Positions 1-8,707 of a DNA stretch of 64,000 bases are shown here, one piece after another. Position 1 is the stretch's first letter. Each line of letters begins with the position of its first letter. The stretch covers positions 231,570 through 295,569 of the forward strand of contig NZ_BMNS01000003.1 of assembly GCF_014646675.1 (NCBI RefSeq), in the 5' to 3' direction. The notes beneath the pieces were generated by a model. It had not been told where the DNA came from and made no database searches. It was given only the letters and a program-made list of their open reading frames with translations. The translations under genes were made by a program, and so were the position numbers. The DNA comes from Lutibacter litoralis. GTDB lineage: Bacteria; Bacteroidota; Bacteroidia; Flavobacteriales; Flavobacteriaceae.

Positions 1-829
1 TTGCAATTGATTCTTTATTCATTTTAACATAATCTGCATTGTTAGCTTTCATTGCACTTTCTAAAGATTTTTTTGCAGTAGCAATTGCTCCAGCTTTATC
101 GCCCAGATCTGCTTGAATTAAACTCATTCTTCTTAAATACCAAAAAGGAGGATTATCTCCAGCAGTTGCTTTTTTCATCCAAGCTAAAGCCTGTTTTAAA
201 TCTTTACCTTCTGTGTGATAATAAGAAGCTGCTTGAAAGTAATCGTTTCCAGATGGCCCAGCCATTACAGTTTCTATACTTTTAGAAGTAATTTTGTCCG
301 TTGGAACTTCAAAAGTAACACCTACATAAACATTTTCCCAAAGCATTCCTAAAACAGCAGAACCTGTTTTTACATCATCAAAAGTTAGTGTGAAAGATTC
401 AATAGACATCGGCATTTCTTCAACTTTAGCGGTAGTTTTTGCGGCAACTTTACTTTCATCCCATTTTTGAGGAGCTCCCCAATTGTTGGAATCGCTATAA
501 AAAATCACATCCCATGATGTTTCATTAGGAATTGTGAAAATTGCATACGTTCCTTTTTTTAATTCTTGTCCGTCGATTGTTACATTGTCGCCAAAAGTTA
601 TTTTTGTATTGGCATTTGCTCCCGTTCTCCAAACTTCTCCGTAAGGCACTAAATCTCCAAAAATTGTTCTTCCACGCATAGCAGGGCGCGAGTATTCAAC
701 AGAAACGTCAGTTAAACCAACAACTTGTTCCATTTTTGCAGCAGGACTTGGTTGTGGTGTTTTAATTTGCGCATAAGATGTTGAAATTAAACCAACAAAT
801 AATAATAAGAGTGATAATTTTTTTAGCAT
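1..829 (-). CDS. DUF2911 family secreted protein (3' end outside window)
   Basis: The gene reads leftward off the window edge, so only its first 276 codons are visible. It starts at the ATG at 829 and opens with a Sec signal peptide (MKKLSLLLLFVGLISTSYA, then Q), so the product is exported. Residues about 30-170 form the DUF2911 domain, recognisable by YSRPAMRGRTIFG and PYGEVWRTGANANT. The part after about residue 195 is helical and TPR-like (QALAWMKKATAGDNPPFWYL). The function of DUF2911 is unknown; it is common and often multicopy in Bacteroidota. A TATATTTG -7-like element lies just upstream on the minus strand (855-862). It stands alone: the next gene, gldG, ends 104 bases upstream and has its own 3' end there. 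Confidence 0.88.
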   Translation of the reverse strand, partial: MLKKLSLLLLFVGLISTSYAQIKTPQPSPAAKMEQVVGLTDVSVEYSRPAMRGRTIFGDLVPYGEVWRTGANANTKITFGDNVTIDGQELKKGTYAIFTIPNETSWDVIFYSDSNNWGAPQKWDESKVAAKTTAKVEEMPMSIESFTLTFDDVKTGSAVLGMLWENVYVGVTFEVPTDKITSKSIETVMAGPSGNDYFQAASYYHTEGKDLKQALAWMKKATAGDNPPFWYLRRMSLIQADLGDKAGAIATAKKSLESAMKANNADYVKMNKESIA

Positions 830-854
830 AATAAGGTATATTTAAGTTTTGTAA

Positions 855-862
855 CAAATATA
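855..862 (-). promoter_or_regulatory. Candidate -7 element for the DUF2911 gene
   Basis: Read on the minus strand this is TATATTTG, matching the Bacteroidota -7 consensus TAnnTTTG. It lies about 25 bases before the ATG at 829. No clear TTG -33 element was found at 17-21 bases spacing, so support is partial. Confidence 0.4.
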
Positions 863-932
863 ACTTATATAAAACCCTATAAACGAAGTGGTTTTAATTT
901 TAACAAATTTTTAAGAAGAAGGTTTTAGAAAT

Positions 933-2573
933 TTAACTGTATTTTTTCTTTCTGAAGTAGTTAAATGTAAGTCCAAAAACACCCAAAATAATCAAAGGGA
1001 AAATAATATTAATCAACTGCCATTTTACAGCTTCTTCATAGGCTTTTTGTTTGTTTAAAAAAGCTATTTTTATGGTTTTAGAACGCAAGTTTATTAAGCC
1101 AGAATCGTCTAATAGGTAATTAACTGTATTTAATAAAAAGTCTTTATTTCCATAGCGTTTATTTATAAATTTATGAACACCCAATTCAATAGGTTTTCCT
1201 TTTACAATTTCATTTGCAATAATATCACCATCTGAAATTACAACCATTTTAGTATTGGTGCTATTTTCTTTGTAATTATCTAGTTCAAAAGGTTTTACGC
1301 GGTTGCTGTATGCGGACTTAAATGCGCCCTCAAGCAACACAGCTAATGGTTTATTTCCATTAGAAAAATTAGCAGGATCTTGTTTTTGACTGATGCTTTT
1401 TAAAGAAATAATTGTAGGAGTTCCCACAACTTTTGAAAGCGGAGAACTTTGTAATAAAACAGTTTTTGTTATGTTATTTTTTAAAGTATCTATACTATTG
1501 GGAAATTTAAAATTAACGGGGGCAATATTATTGTTTATAGGATGGTTATTTAAAGAATTAGTCAACGGAAAATAATTCCATTGAAAATTATTAAATTGTG
1601 TTTTATTTGCAATATTTCCTGTTGCCAATGTAATTTGAGAACTGTATAAATCGCTTATTAAATCTGGATTGATTCTAACACCATAATTAAAAAATAAATC
1701 GGTTAATCCTAAATCCCTGGGATACACTAACGACTCTCCAGTTTGCATTAAGCTGTCTAATTCTGCGTGCACATTGTCTAGCGTCCACAATGTTTTTCCG
1801 CCTTGCATTACAAATTGATCTAGCGTATATTTTTCTTCTTCAGTAAACTTTTCGGTTGGTTTTGCAATGATTGCAAGATCGTAATTAAAAAGCTGATGTG
1901 CTGTTTTTTGTGGTTGCTCAGCAACAGCATCTAAGCTAAAAGGAGCAAGGTAATAGTAGTCACCTAATTTCTTTAAAAAATCGAATAAATAAATATCATC
2001 TAATGTCCCTTTACCACGTAATACAGCTATTTTTTTAGATTTTACCGTTGTTACTTTATGAATGGCATGTGCAAAAGCATATTCTAAATTTTGAATAGAA
2101 CTTTGTAATTGCTCATCTTGCGAATTAGAAAAAATATCTTTTAACAAAGAGACGTACTCTGTTTTATCTTTATAATTAATTTCTGCAAAAGGAAACAAAA
2201 CAATTTCAGATAATTTCCCATTTTCTTCAACTTGTAATCTGCTTGGTTCAAGACCTTTTTCTATTAACTCTTGAGCGTTTTCAATTGGATTTATAAATCT
2301 AAAGTGTATATTCTTATTACGGATTTTTAATTCTTCTAAATGTAGTTTAGTTTCAATTTGAAGGCGTTTAAATTCCGCAGGAAAATCACCTTCCAGATAT
2401 ACTTTAATACCAATAATTTCATCAACATTCGCTAAAATATTTTCTGTTGTTTTAGATAACGTATAGCGCTTGTCTTCTGTTAGGTCAAATCTTTTGTAAA
2501 TCTTTGATCCAATGTAGTTTATTAAGATTATTCCTATAAGAAATACTATTATTTTAGAATACTTATTTTTCAT
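933..2573 (-). CDS. gldG: Gliding-motility ABC transporter auxiliary component GldG
   Basis: A 546-residue protein of the GldG family. GldG acts with the permease GldF and the ATPase GldA in an ABC system that is part of the flavobacterial gliding-motility gene set; no ATPase gene is in this window. An N-terminal membrane anchor spans about residues 8-26 (IIVFLIGIILINYIG), a large periplasmic ABC-type-uncharacterised domain follows, and a second membrane segment lies at about 518-538 just before a basic tail (FRKKKYS). The early stretch FDLTEDKRYTLS is typical of the family. The start overlaps the end of gldF by 11 bases, so the two are translationally coupled. Membrane topology and context make the call firm. 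Confidence 0.93.
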   Translation of the reverse strand: MKNKYSKIIVFLIGIILINYIGSKIYKRFDLTEDKRYTLSKTTENILANVDEIIGIKVYLEGDFPAEFKRLQIETKLHLEELKIRNKNIHFRFINPIENAQELIEKGLEPSRLQVEENGKLSEIVLFPFAEINYKDKTEYVSLLKDIFSNSQDEQLQSSIQNLEYAFAHAIHKVTTVKSKKIAVLRGKGTLDDIYLFDFLKKLGDYYYLAPFSLDAVAEQPQKTAHQLFNYDLAIIAKPTEKFTEEEKYTLDQFVMQGGKTLWTLDNVHAELDSLMQTGESLVYPRDLGLTDLFFNYGVRINPDLISDLYSSQITLATGNIANKTQFNNFQWNYFPLTNSLNNHPINNNIAPVNFKFPNSIDTLKNNITKTVLLQSSPLSKVVGTPTIISLKSISQKQDPANFSNGNKPLAVLLEGAFKSAYSNRVKPFELDNYKENSTNTKMVVISDGDIIANEIVKGKPIELGVHKFINKRYGNKDFLLNTVNYLLDDSGLINLRSKTIKIAFLNKQKAYEEAVKWQLINIIFPLIILGVFGLTFNYFRKKKYS

Positions 2574-3291
2574 GTTGTATTCTAAGTTTAGTTAAAAATA
2601 AAAAGAAGGCAGTCACTGATATAAAATAGAGTAAATCTTGTGTGTCTAAAACACCTTTTCCAATACTGCTATAATGGCTGTTCATTCCAATTTTTTGAAT
2701 TAAATAATCTGAATTTCCAAATAGGTTATAGGTAGCTAAAGCTTCAAAACCATAAAATAAGAAAAACGAACTAAAAACGGCTATTATAAAAGAAACAATT
2801 TGATTGTTAGAAAGTGTGGAAGAAAAAATTCCGATGGCTGTATAAGCATTCGCTAAAAATAGCAATCCTAAAAAAGATCCAATTGTGGTACCAATATTAA
2901 TGTTTCCAATAGGATTTCCTAATTGATATAAGCTAAACACATAAATTAATGTTGGTATTATTGCTAAAACAGCTAAAATTAATGCTCCAAAAAATTTACC
3001 TAAAATTAATTGCCAATCGGTTAGTGGTTTTGTTCTTAAAATTTCAATAGTTCCGGCATTAAATTCATCGGAAAAACTGCGCATTGTTATTGCAGGAATT
3101 AAAAAAATAAAAATCCAAGGAGCTAAAAAAAAGTAACTGCTTAAATCGGAAAAACCTGCATGTAAAATATTATAATCTCCTTCAAAAATCCAAAGAAATA
3201 GTCCGTTAATTACTAAATATACCGCAATTACCAAATAGCCAATTGGAGAAGAAAAAAAGGAAATAAGTTCTTTTTTTAGAATGGGTAACAT
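2563..3291 (-). CDS. gldF: Gliding-motility ABC transporter permease GldF
   Basis: A 242-residue integral membrane protein of the ABC-2 permease type, with about six hydrophobic segments and a cytoplasmic N-terminus (MLPILKKELISFFSSPIGYL). The segment EFNAGTIEILRTKPLTDWQ is the conserved cytoplasmic loop of GldF-type permeases. It would pair with GldG, whose gene overlaps its 3' end by 11 bases. It is the third gene of a minus-strand unit that starts with the SAM hydrolase at 4451, then the small monooxygenase-like gene, gldF and gldG, with gaps of 9, 23 and -11 bases. Known role of the family: gliding motility; the substrate is not known. Confidence 0.93.
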   Translation of the reverse strand: MLPILKKELISFFSSPIGYLVIAVYLVINGLFLWIFEGDYNILHAGFSDLSSYFFLAPWIFIFLIPAITMRSFSDEFNAGTIEILRTKPLTDWQLILGKFFGALILAVLAIIPTLIYVFSLYQLGNPIGNINIGTTIGSFLGLLFLANAYTAIGIFSSTLSNNQIVSFIIAVFSSFFLFYGFEALATYNLFGNSDYLIQKIGMNSHYSSIGKGVLDTQDLLYFISVTAFFLFLTKLRIQHEK

Positions 3292-3314
3292 TAATTAGGT
3301 TTAAAAGTTTAAAA

Positions 3315-3611
3315 CTATTCCAAAACAAAGAGTTTGTCAACACTCCAGGCTTCAGGTTTTTTATTAAATAATTTTTTCGTTTTTGTCCAAACTGATTTAA
3401 ACAATTCGGAATTTCTATAATTTTCTAGATCTTGCTCAGATTCCCAATAGCTATAAGTAAAAAATACTGTTGGTTCTTTTTTATCTCTATATAACTCTAA
3501 TAAACGGCAGCCTTTAAAATTTCGTATTTTTTCTTTGTTATTGTTAAAATTTTGAAGGAATTTTTCAATATTAGAAGCTTCAAAACTCATTTTTACAATG
3601 CGAACAAACAT
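3315..3611 (-). CDS. Small ABM-superfamily (monooxygenase-like) protein
   Basis: A 98-residue single-domain protein with the dimeric alpha-beta barrel pattern of the antibiotic-biosynthesis-monooxygenase (ABM) superfamily: an N-terminal beta strand (MFVRIVKMSF), a helix covering about residues 14-28, the GCRLLELYRD strand and FFTYSYWESEQDLENYRNS, where the YW..S/E pattern is typical. Members of the superfamily range from haem-degrading enzymes to quinol monooxygenases, so the reaction cannot be inferred. It lies 9 bases after the SAM hydrolase gene and 23 bases before gldF, and appears co-transcribed with both. No signal peptide is present; the protein should be cytoplasmic. Confidence 0.85.
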   Translation of the reverse strand: MFVRIVKMSFEASNIEKFLQNFNNNKEKIRNFKGCRLLELYRDKKEPTVFFTYSYWESEQDLENYRNSELFKSVWTKTKKLFNKKPEAWSVDKLFVLE

Positions 3612-3620
3612 AGTTTAATT

Positions 3621-4451
3621 TTAAATAAAATTAATAGTTAATTTATCTCTGTAATTTAAACCAAGTAAAGAAGCTGCACCACCAACCGTATTTAAATTAC
3701 TTCTATAAATTGCAATTTCTAAATAATTTGCAGAATTAAATAACGCCAACCTGCTTCCTTCTTTTTGACGTATTTCTTTAGGTACAGAAAAATCAACAAA
3801 TTCACTGTATTTAGAATAAATTTTCTTAAAAGTATATCTATTTGCAGTTATTTCAAAATTACGCCCTTTACCAACTTCTTGAAACAATTTTTTTGAGATA
3901 TTACTTATAGAATTTCCATAATTATCGATATAAATTATATTTCCAGAAATTGAAGTATTGTCACTTGAAATAAACGGTTGTAATTCTATTAGTTTTTTTA
4001 CATCACTAATTACTTTTCCAATAACTTCAAGGGTTCCACCTCTAGCAATATGGCATGCCACTTTTACAAAAATATCTAAAACAGGAAAACTTGTTTCTAC
4101 ACGATCGTGAATATTAATCTCAACTATTTTTTCTGGTTTAATTTCGGCGGTTAAAAGAGAAATTACTCCATTATTTGCACAAATAAAATAATGGTTGTCT
4201 AATTTAAGTGCAATATGTTTGTTTTCTTCATTTAACTCGGAATCTACTCCAATTATATGGATACTTCCATCAGGAAAACCTTTATATGCATTTTTTAAAA
4301 TATATGCCGTTTCGGTTATGTTAAATGGAGCAATTTGGTGTGATATATCAACAATTCGGGCATCGGCTAATTCGCTGTAAATAGTGCCTTTTACAGAACC
4401 AACAAAATGATCTTTTGTCCCAAAATCAGTAGTTAATGTAATTATTGACAT
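3621..4451 (-). CDS. SAM hydroxide adenosyltransferase (DUF62 family SAM hydrolase)
   Basis: The protein belongs to the DUF62 / SAM hydrolase family, which splits S-adenosyl-methionine to adenosine and methionine using water. The N-terminal motif ITLTTDFGTKDHFVGSVKG, the central IIGVDSELNEENKHIALKL and the C-terminal domain with IYIDNYGNSISNIS are characteristic. I place the start at the ATG at 4451, giving 276 residues beginning MSIITLTTDFG; the longer reading from 4487 adds twelve residues (MLFIKKKSCIYF) that do not fit the family. It is the first gene of the minus-strand unit that continues into the ABM-like gene, gldF and gldG, and diverges from phoH across a 183-base AT-rich spacer. Confidence 0.9.
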   Translation of the reverse strand: MSIITLTTDFGTKDHFVGSVKGTIYSELADARIVDISHQIAPFNITETAYILKNAYKGFPDGSIHIIGVDSELNEENKHIALKLDNHYFICANNGVISLLTAEIKPEKIVEINIHDRVETSFPVLDIFVKVACHIARGGTLEVIGKVISDVKKLIELQPFISSDNTSISGNIIYIDNYGNSISNISKKLFQEVGKGRNFEITANRYTFKKIYSKYSEFVDFSVPKEIRQKEGSRLALFNSANYLEIAIYRSNLNTVGGAASLLGLNYRDKLTINFI

Positions 4452-4634
4452 AAAATATATACACGATTTTTTTTTAATGAATAGCAATTAAATATCCTTA
4501 ATAAAATGTTTAAAACTTATTCAAAAAGTTTTAATTATTGTTATTTGATATAATTAAATTTGTTTTGCAAATCTAATCATTTATTCGGTTATTTTATGTA
4601 CATTTTATTGAATTAAACTTAACACATTTTACAT

Positions 4635-5588
4635 TTGAACGAACGTATTATTGAACTAACAGAGATAAACCCAGAGGATTTGTTTGGTACTCAGAACTCA
4701 AACGTAGATATTTTACGTAAATATTACCCAAAACTTAAAATTGTTGCTCGTGGCACTAGTTTAAAGGCTTTTGGAGAACCAACTATTTTAGATGAGTTTG
4801 AGAAACGGGTTAAGATGCTTATTAAATATTTTAACCGTTATAATAAATTAGATGAAAATAGTATTGAACGTATGCTAACTTCAAATGGTAAAGAGCATAA
4901 AAGTTCTAAATTAGCAGATGGAGTGTTGGTGCATGGTGTTGGCGGAAAGTTAATAAAAGCACAAACTGCAAACCAACGTAAAATGGTTGAATTAATGGAT
5001 GTTAACGATATGCTTTTTGCAATTGGACCAGCGGGTACAGGTAAAACATATACAGCAGTTGCATTAGCGGTTAAGGCATTGAAAGAAAAAGAAGTAAAAC
5101 GTATTATACTGACTCGTCCAGCAGTTGAGTCTGGTGAGAATCTAGGGTTTCTACCTGGAGATTTAAAAGAAAAGCTAGATCCATATATGCAACCTTTATA
5201 TGATGCTTTACGAGATATGATTCCTTTTGAAAGGTTAGATTCTTATATTGAAAAGGGGGTAATTCAAATTGCACCGCTAGCATTTATGCGTGGTAGAACT
5301 TTGGACAATGCATTTGTTATTTTAGATGAAGCACAAAACACTACACACAATCAAATGAAAATGTTTTTAACCAGAATGGGAAAAAACGCAAAATTTGTTA
5401 TTAATGGTGATCCTGGTCAAATAGATTTACCTAGACGACAAGTTTCTGGTTTAAAGGAAGCAATTTTAACGCTTAAGAATGTTAAAGGTATTGCATTTGT
5501 TCATTTAGATGAAAAAGATGTAATTAGACATAGATTAGTAAAAGAAATAATTTCAGCTTATAAAAGTTTGACAGTTGGGAATGAATAG
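4635..5588 (+). CDS. phoH: PhoH family P-loop ATPase
   Basis: A 317-residue PhoH-like cytoplasmic ATPase. An N-terminal KH-like/SSL segment (residues 1-110) precedes the ATPase core, with Walker A GPAGTGKT at 131-138 and Walker B VILDEAQN at 228-235; FVINGDPGQIDLP and SGLKEA complete the PhoH signature. The family is linked to RNA metabolism, but the exact substrate is not established. The family N-terminus matches the reading from TTG at 4635 (NERIIELTEINPEDLFG), so I keep that non-ATG start. A TTG-N19-TACATTTG promoter match ends on the same TTG codon, which conflicts with this start (see findings). The next gene, purC, starts 81 bases downstream. Confidence 0.93.
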   Translation: MNERIIELTEINPEDLFGTQNSNVDILRKYYPKLKIVARGTSLKAFGEPTILDEFEKRVKMLIKYFNRYNKLDENSIERMLTSNGKEHKSSKLADGVLVHGVGGKLIKAQTANQRKMVELMDVNDMLFAIGPAGTGKTYTAVALAVKALKEKEVKRIILTRPAVESGENLGFLPGDLKEKLDPYMQPLYDALRDMIPFERLDSYIEKGVIQIAPLAFMRGRTLDNAFVILDEAQNTTHNQMKMFLTRMGKNAKFVINGDPGQIDLPRRQVSGLKEAILTLKNVKGIAFVHLDEKDVIRHRLVKEIISAYKSLTVGNE

Positions 5589-5669
5589 ATTCTTGTAAGA
5601 GAAAAATCTTATAGGCGTTTGAAACACAATGCTATAATTGAACAAGTTAATAGATAAATATTTAAAATA

Positions 5670-6620
5670 ATGAGCAATACAATCAATAATACGAATTATA
5701 ATTTTCCAAAACAGAAATCTTATTATAAAGGAAAAGTTAGAGAAGTTTATAATATTAATGATGAAATTTTAGTGATGATTGCATCGGATAGACTTTCTGC
5801 ATTTGATGTTGTAATGCCAAAGCAAATACCCTATAAAGGGCAAATTTTAAATCAGATTGCTTCTAAAATGATGGAGGCAACAAAGGATATTGTTCCAAAT
5901 TGGATTATTTCAATTCCAGATCCAAATGTGGCAATTGGACATCTGTGTGAACCATTTAAAGTAGAAATGGTGATCCGAGGATATATGTCTGGTCACGCAG
6001 CTAGAGAATATAAAGCAGGTAAAAGGATGTTATGTGGTGTTCCAATGCCAGAAGGAATGAAAGAAAATGATAAATTTCCTGAACCAATAATTACTCCTGC
6101 AACAAAAGCAGCAGATGGCGATCACGATGAAGATATTTCTAAAGAAGATATTATTGCTAAAGGAATAGTTTCAAAAGAAGATTATGAAATCTTGGAAAAA
6201 TATACACGTGCTTTATTTCAAAGAGGCACTGAAATTGCAGCTGAAAGAGGTTTAATTTTAGTGGACACAAAATATGAATTTGGAAAAACTAAAGATGGAA
6301 AAATTTTATTGATTGATGAAATTCATACACCAGATTCTTCACGTTATTTTTATGCCGAAGGGTACAAAGAAAGACAGAATAGAGGAGAAGCTCAAAAACA
6401 GTTGTCTAAAGAATTTGTACGTCAGTGGTTAATTGCCAATGGTTTTCAAGGATTAGAAGGACAAACAGTGCCAGAGATGAGTGACGAAAAAATTCAAGAA
6501 ATTTCTGAAAGATATATTGAATTGTTCGAAAATATTACTGGAGAAATTTTTGTAAAATCTGATGTACAAAATATTTCTAAAAGAATTGAACGGAACATCT
6601 TAACTTTTTTGAATAGTTAA
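5670..6620 (+). CDS. purC: Phosphoribosylaminoimidazole-succinocarboxamide synthase
   Basis: SAICAR synthetase joins aspartate to CAIR in the eighth step of purine synthesis, using ATP. The 316-residue length is that of the long form common in Bacteroidota and eukaryotes rather than the ~240-residue E. coli type. Visible signatures are [12 protein letters not shown] at the N-terminus, [15 protein letters not shown], the substrate loop [19 protein letters not shown] and [23 protein letters not shown] split around the metal-binding acidic residues, then [13 protein letters not shown]. It follows phoH on the same strand and converges with the 5'-nucleotidase gene, whose stop is 11 bases away; I see no terminator between the two. 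Confidence 0.96.
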   Translation: MSNTINNTNYNFPKQKSYYKGKVREVYNINDEILVMIASDRLSAFDVVMPKQIPYKGQILNQIASKMMEATKDIVPNWIISIPDPNVAIGHLCEPFKVEMVIRGYMSGHAAREYKAGKRMLCGVPMPEGMKENDKFPEPIITPATKAADGDHDEDISKEDIIAKGIVSKEDYEILEKYTRALFQRGTEIAAERGLILVDTKYEFGKTKDGKILLIDEIHTPDSSRYFYAEGYKERQNRGEAQKQLSKEFVRQWLIANGFQGLEGQTVPEMSDEKIQEISERYIELFENITGEIFVKSDVQNISKRIERNILTFLNS

Positions 6621-6631
6621 GATTTCAATAA

Positions 6632-8062
6632 TTATTCATATTTGAAGTAACTATTTATGGTTGTATAATTTATTGGGGCTGTTGTGTTTTCAAGATAATT
6701 TATTAAAGTTTCGGCAGTTGTATATGGCAGGAATATTGGGTTTTTAGTAAAATAATTATCGTAAACAGCAGGTATATAGTCATTCAGCCCTATTGTTAAC
6801 GTTTCGTTATCATTTAAAATTTCATTGTTTTTATTTTTAATAATAATTGAATTATTATCTTGTTCAATTATAACACCTGAATAATAAAGAGAGGCTTTAC
6901 TGCCTTTTAAAAAATTTTTAATTTCGGCAACAGTCATTGTGTAAGTTACACTTCCATTATTAAAAGGATCTATACTATAAATTTCACTTTTTAAAATGTA
7001 GCCTTCATTTAAATTACTTCTAATCCCTCCAGTATTTTGAAAAGTAATATCAACATTCATTTCATTTCTTAGCGCATCAGTATAAAAACTACCAACGTTA
7101 GACCTATTATGATAGGCTTCAGAAAAACCAATAACTTCATTTAAATTAGCATCTATATTGTAAGTGTCAATTAGGTCTTTTATAGTACTATTATATTCTT
7201 GGTAAGTAGTTAAATTAATTAATGTGTAATTTGATTTTTTTATCTTTTTATTCTCAATCTCTAATTCAATTTTGCCTAGATAATTAAGATTAGAACCTGC
7301 GTGATAAATTGGAATATTATTAATAGTGTTATTCACTTTAGTGTGTGAATGTCCTCCAATTATTAAATCAAAATATGGGTACTTGTTAGAAATATTAGAA
7401 TCGGTTGATTCTCCCAAATGTGTAAGCGCAATGTACAAATCAGAATTTTCAGTTTCTTTAAGTTGAGCATAGTTGCTAATTATGTTTTGGTACTTTTCAA
7501 AAGTTAAATTTTTCACTCTCCAAGGATGTGTAGAAGGAATAATATCATCGTCTTTTCCATTAGTTTCTACCAAACCTAGAAAAGTAACACTTAAATTATT
7601 TATTGAAATAGTTTTAAATTCATGGGGTTCTGGGATTCCGCTGTTATTCATTTCAACATTGGCACAAACCCACTCAAATTGAGATTGGTTAAACCTGTCT
7701 TTTAAAATGGCTTCTCCGTAATCAAATTCGTGGTTGCCAATTACAGAGATATCAATCCCAGTTTTATTCATTAAATCAATCATTGGAAAACCTTTTTCTG
7801 GGTGATTGTCTACAACTGGATTTCCTGAAAAAATATCTCCACTACAAACCAATAAAACATTAGTTTCTTTTTTTTCTTTAGCTACAATATCTTTTATTTT
7901 TGCAAAATTATTTAATTGTCCGTGTTGGTCGTTTATATGAAATATTGTAAGGGTTTTTAAATTTTTTTCTGGTATTGGAACGGCATTATTACTTTCTTTG
8001 GAGCAAGCGAAAAAAGAAAGTAATAATGCAGAAATTAGAATATATTTAAATGTAAATTTCAT
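6632..8062 (-). CDS. 5'-nucleotidase / UshA-type metallophosphatase lipoprotein
   Basis: A 476-residue exported enzyme. The N-terminus MKFTFKYILISALLLSFFAC is a lipoprotein signal peptide with Cys20 in the lipobox. The metallophosphoesterase domain shows the full set of metal ligand motifs: FHINDQHGQ, GDIFSGNP, GNHEFDYG, LTHLGE and GGHSHT. The C-terminal nucleotidase domain follows (NTGGIRSNLNEG, YSIDPFNN). Both domains are in one chain, whereas many Bacteroidota encode them as two genes. Family knowledge: hydrolysis of extracellular or periplasmic nucleotides (5'-nucleotidase or 2',3'-cyclic phosphodiesterase); the exact substrate is open. Converges with purC. Confidence 0.9.
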   Translation of the reverse strand: MKFTFKYILISALLLSFFACSKESNNAVPIPEKNLKTLTIFHINDQHGQLNNFAKIKDIVAKEKKETNVLLVCSGDIFSGNPVVDNHPEKGFPMIDLMNKTGIDISVIGNHEFDYGEAILKDRFNQSQFEWVCANVEMNNSGIPEPHEFKTISINNLSVTFLGLVETNGKDDDIIPSTHPWRVKNLTFEKYQNIISNYAQLKETENSDLYIALTHLGESTDSNISNKYPYFDLIIGGHSHTKVNNTINNIPIYHAGSNLNYLGKIELEIENKKIKKSNYTLINLTTYQEYNSTIKDLIDTYNIDANLNEVIGFSEAYHNRSNVGSFYTDALRNEMNVDITFQNTGGIRSNLNEGYILKSEIYSIDPFNNGSVTYTMTVAEIKNFLKGSKASLYYSGVIIEQDNNSIIIKNKNNEILNDNETLTIGLNDYIPAVYDNYFTKNPIFLPYTTAETLINYLENTTAPINYTTINSYFKYE

Positions 8063-8172
8063 AGGTTATTTTTTGATTGAAAATCGAACGAGCTTTAGAA
8101 TGCTTTTAAATAAAAACCAAATCTAGAACTTATTATGAAGTAAGAATATAGAATCTTACTGTTTTTAATTGA

Positions 8173-8616
8173 TTATCCTTCAAATTCTTTTTCTATAACT
8201 GTTAAAACTTCAATTAAATCGTTAGTATTTAAAGGGGTTGAATTTAACCAATTTAAAGCGGTATTATTTGTAGAAAAAACAGCAACTTGTTGCTCAACAT
8301 CTGCCAACAATGTTTTGTAGATTGTGGTTTTAACAACTTGATCAGGAGTTCTTGTAATAAAGGCTATTTTTCTTCTACCTAGTTTAGGAGTGTTCTTTTT
8401 AATAAAATTCACAAACTTTATGATATCCTCTGGGGGAGTTAAGAATCTGACATTTTTAAAATGAATTAAGTAATTGAGACCCGTTTTAAAGCCTTTATCA
8501 TTAAATATTTTTTCTTTAAATTTAATGTAGGAATTAACATCGATATTCCCTTTATGGTATTCGATAATAATATTATGTTTAGCAATTATTTTATATGAAC
8601 TTTTTAAATCTGCCAT
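8173..8616 (-). CDS. Uncharacterised STAS/SpoIIAA-like small protein
   Basis: A 147-residue cytoplasmic protein reading MADLKSSYKIIAKHN from the ATG at 8616. An upstream in-frame extension to 8697 runs through the yidC terminator hairpin and is rejected. The pattern of alternating strands and helices (strand IIIEYHKGNID, strand NYLIHFKNVRF, helix IIKFVNFIKKNT, strand KIAFITRTPD, helix, strand QVAVFSTNNTALNWL) resembles the SpoIIAA-like/STAS-like proteins found singly in many Flavobacteriaceae. No catalytic motif is visible, and the functional assignment is only by fold impression. It lies downstream of yidC but behind that gene's terminator, so it probably has its own promoter. Confidence 0.7.
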   Translation of the reverse strand: MADLKSSYKIIAKHNIIIEYHKGNIDVNSYIKFKEKIFNDKGFKTGLNYLIHFKNVRFLTPPEDIIKFVNFIKKNTPKLGRRKIAFITRTPDQVVKTTIYKTLLADVEQQVAVFSTNNTALNWLNSTPLNTNDLIEVLTVIEKEFEG

Positions 8617-8650
8617 ATAACAGTTTGGGGTTTGGTTAGAATATAAATTT

Positions 8651-8685
8651 AAAAAAAAAGTCCTTTTGAAAAAACAAAAGGACTT
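8651..8685 (-). terminator. Rho-independent terminator of yidC
   Basis: A perfect 11-base-pair stem (arms 8658-8668 and 8675-8685) with a six-base loop. On the minus strand it is followed by an unbroken run of at least nine T (A-run 8651-8659 on plus). It lies 23 bases after the yidC stop codon. Confidence 0.9.
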
Positions 8686-8707
8686 AGAATTTAACAAATG
8701 GTACGTT

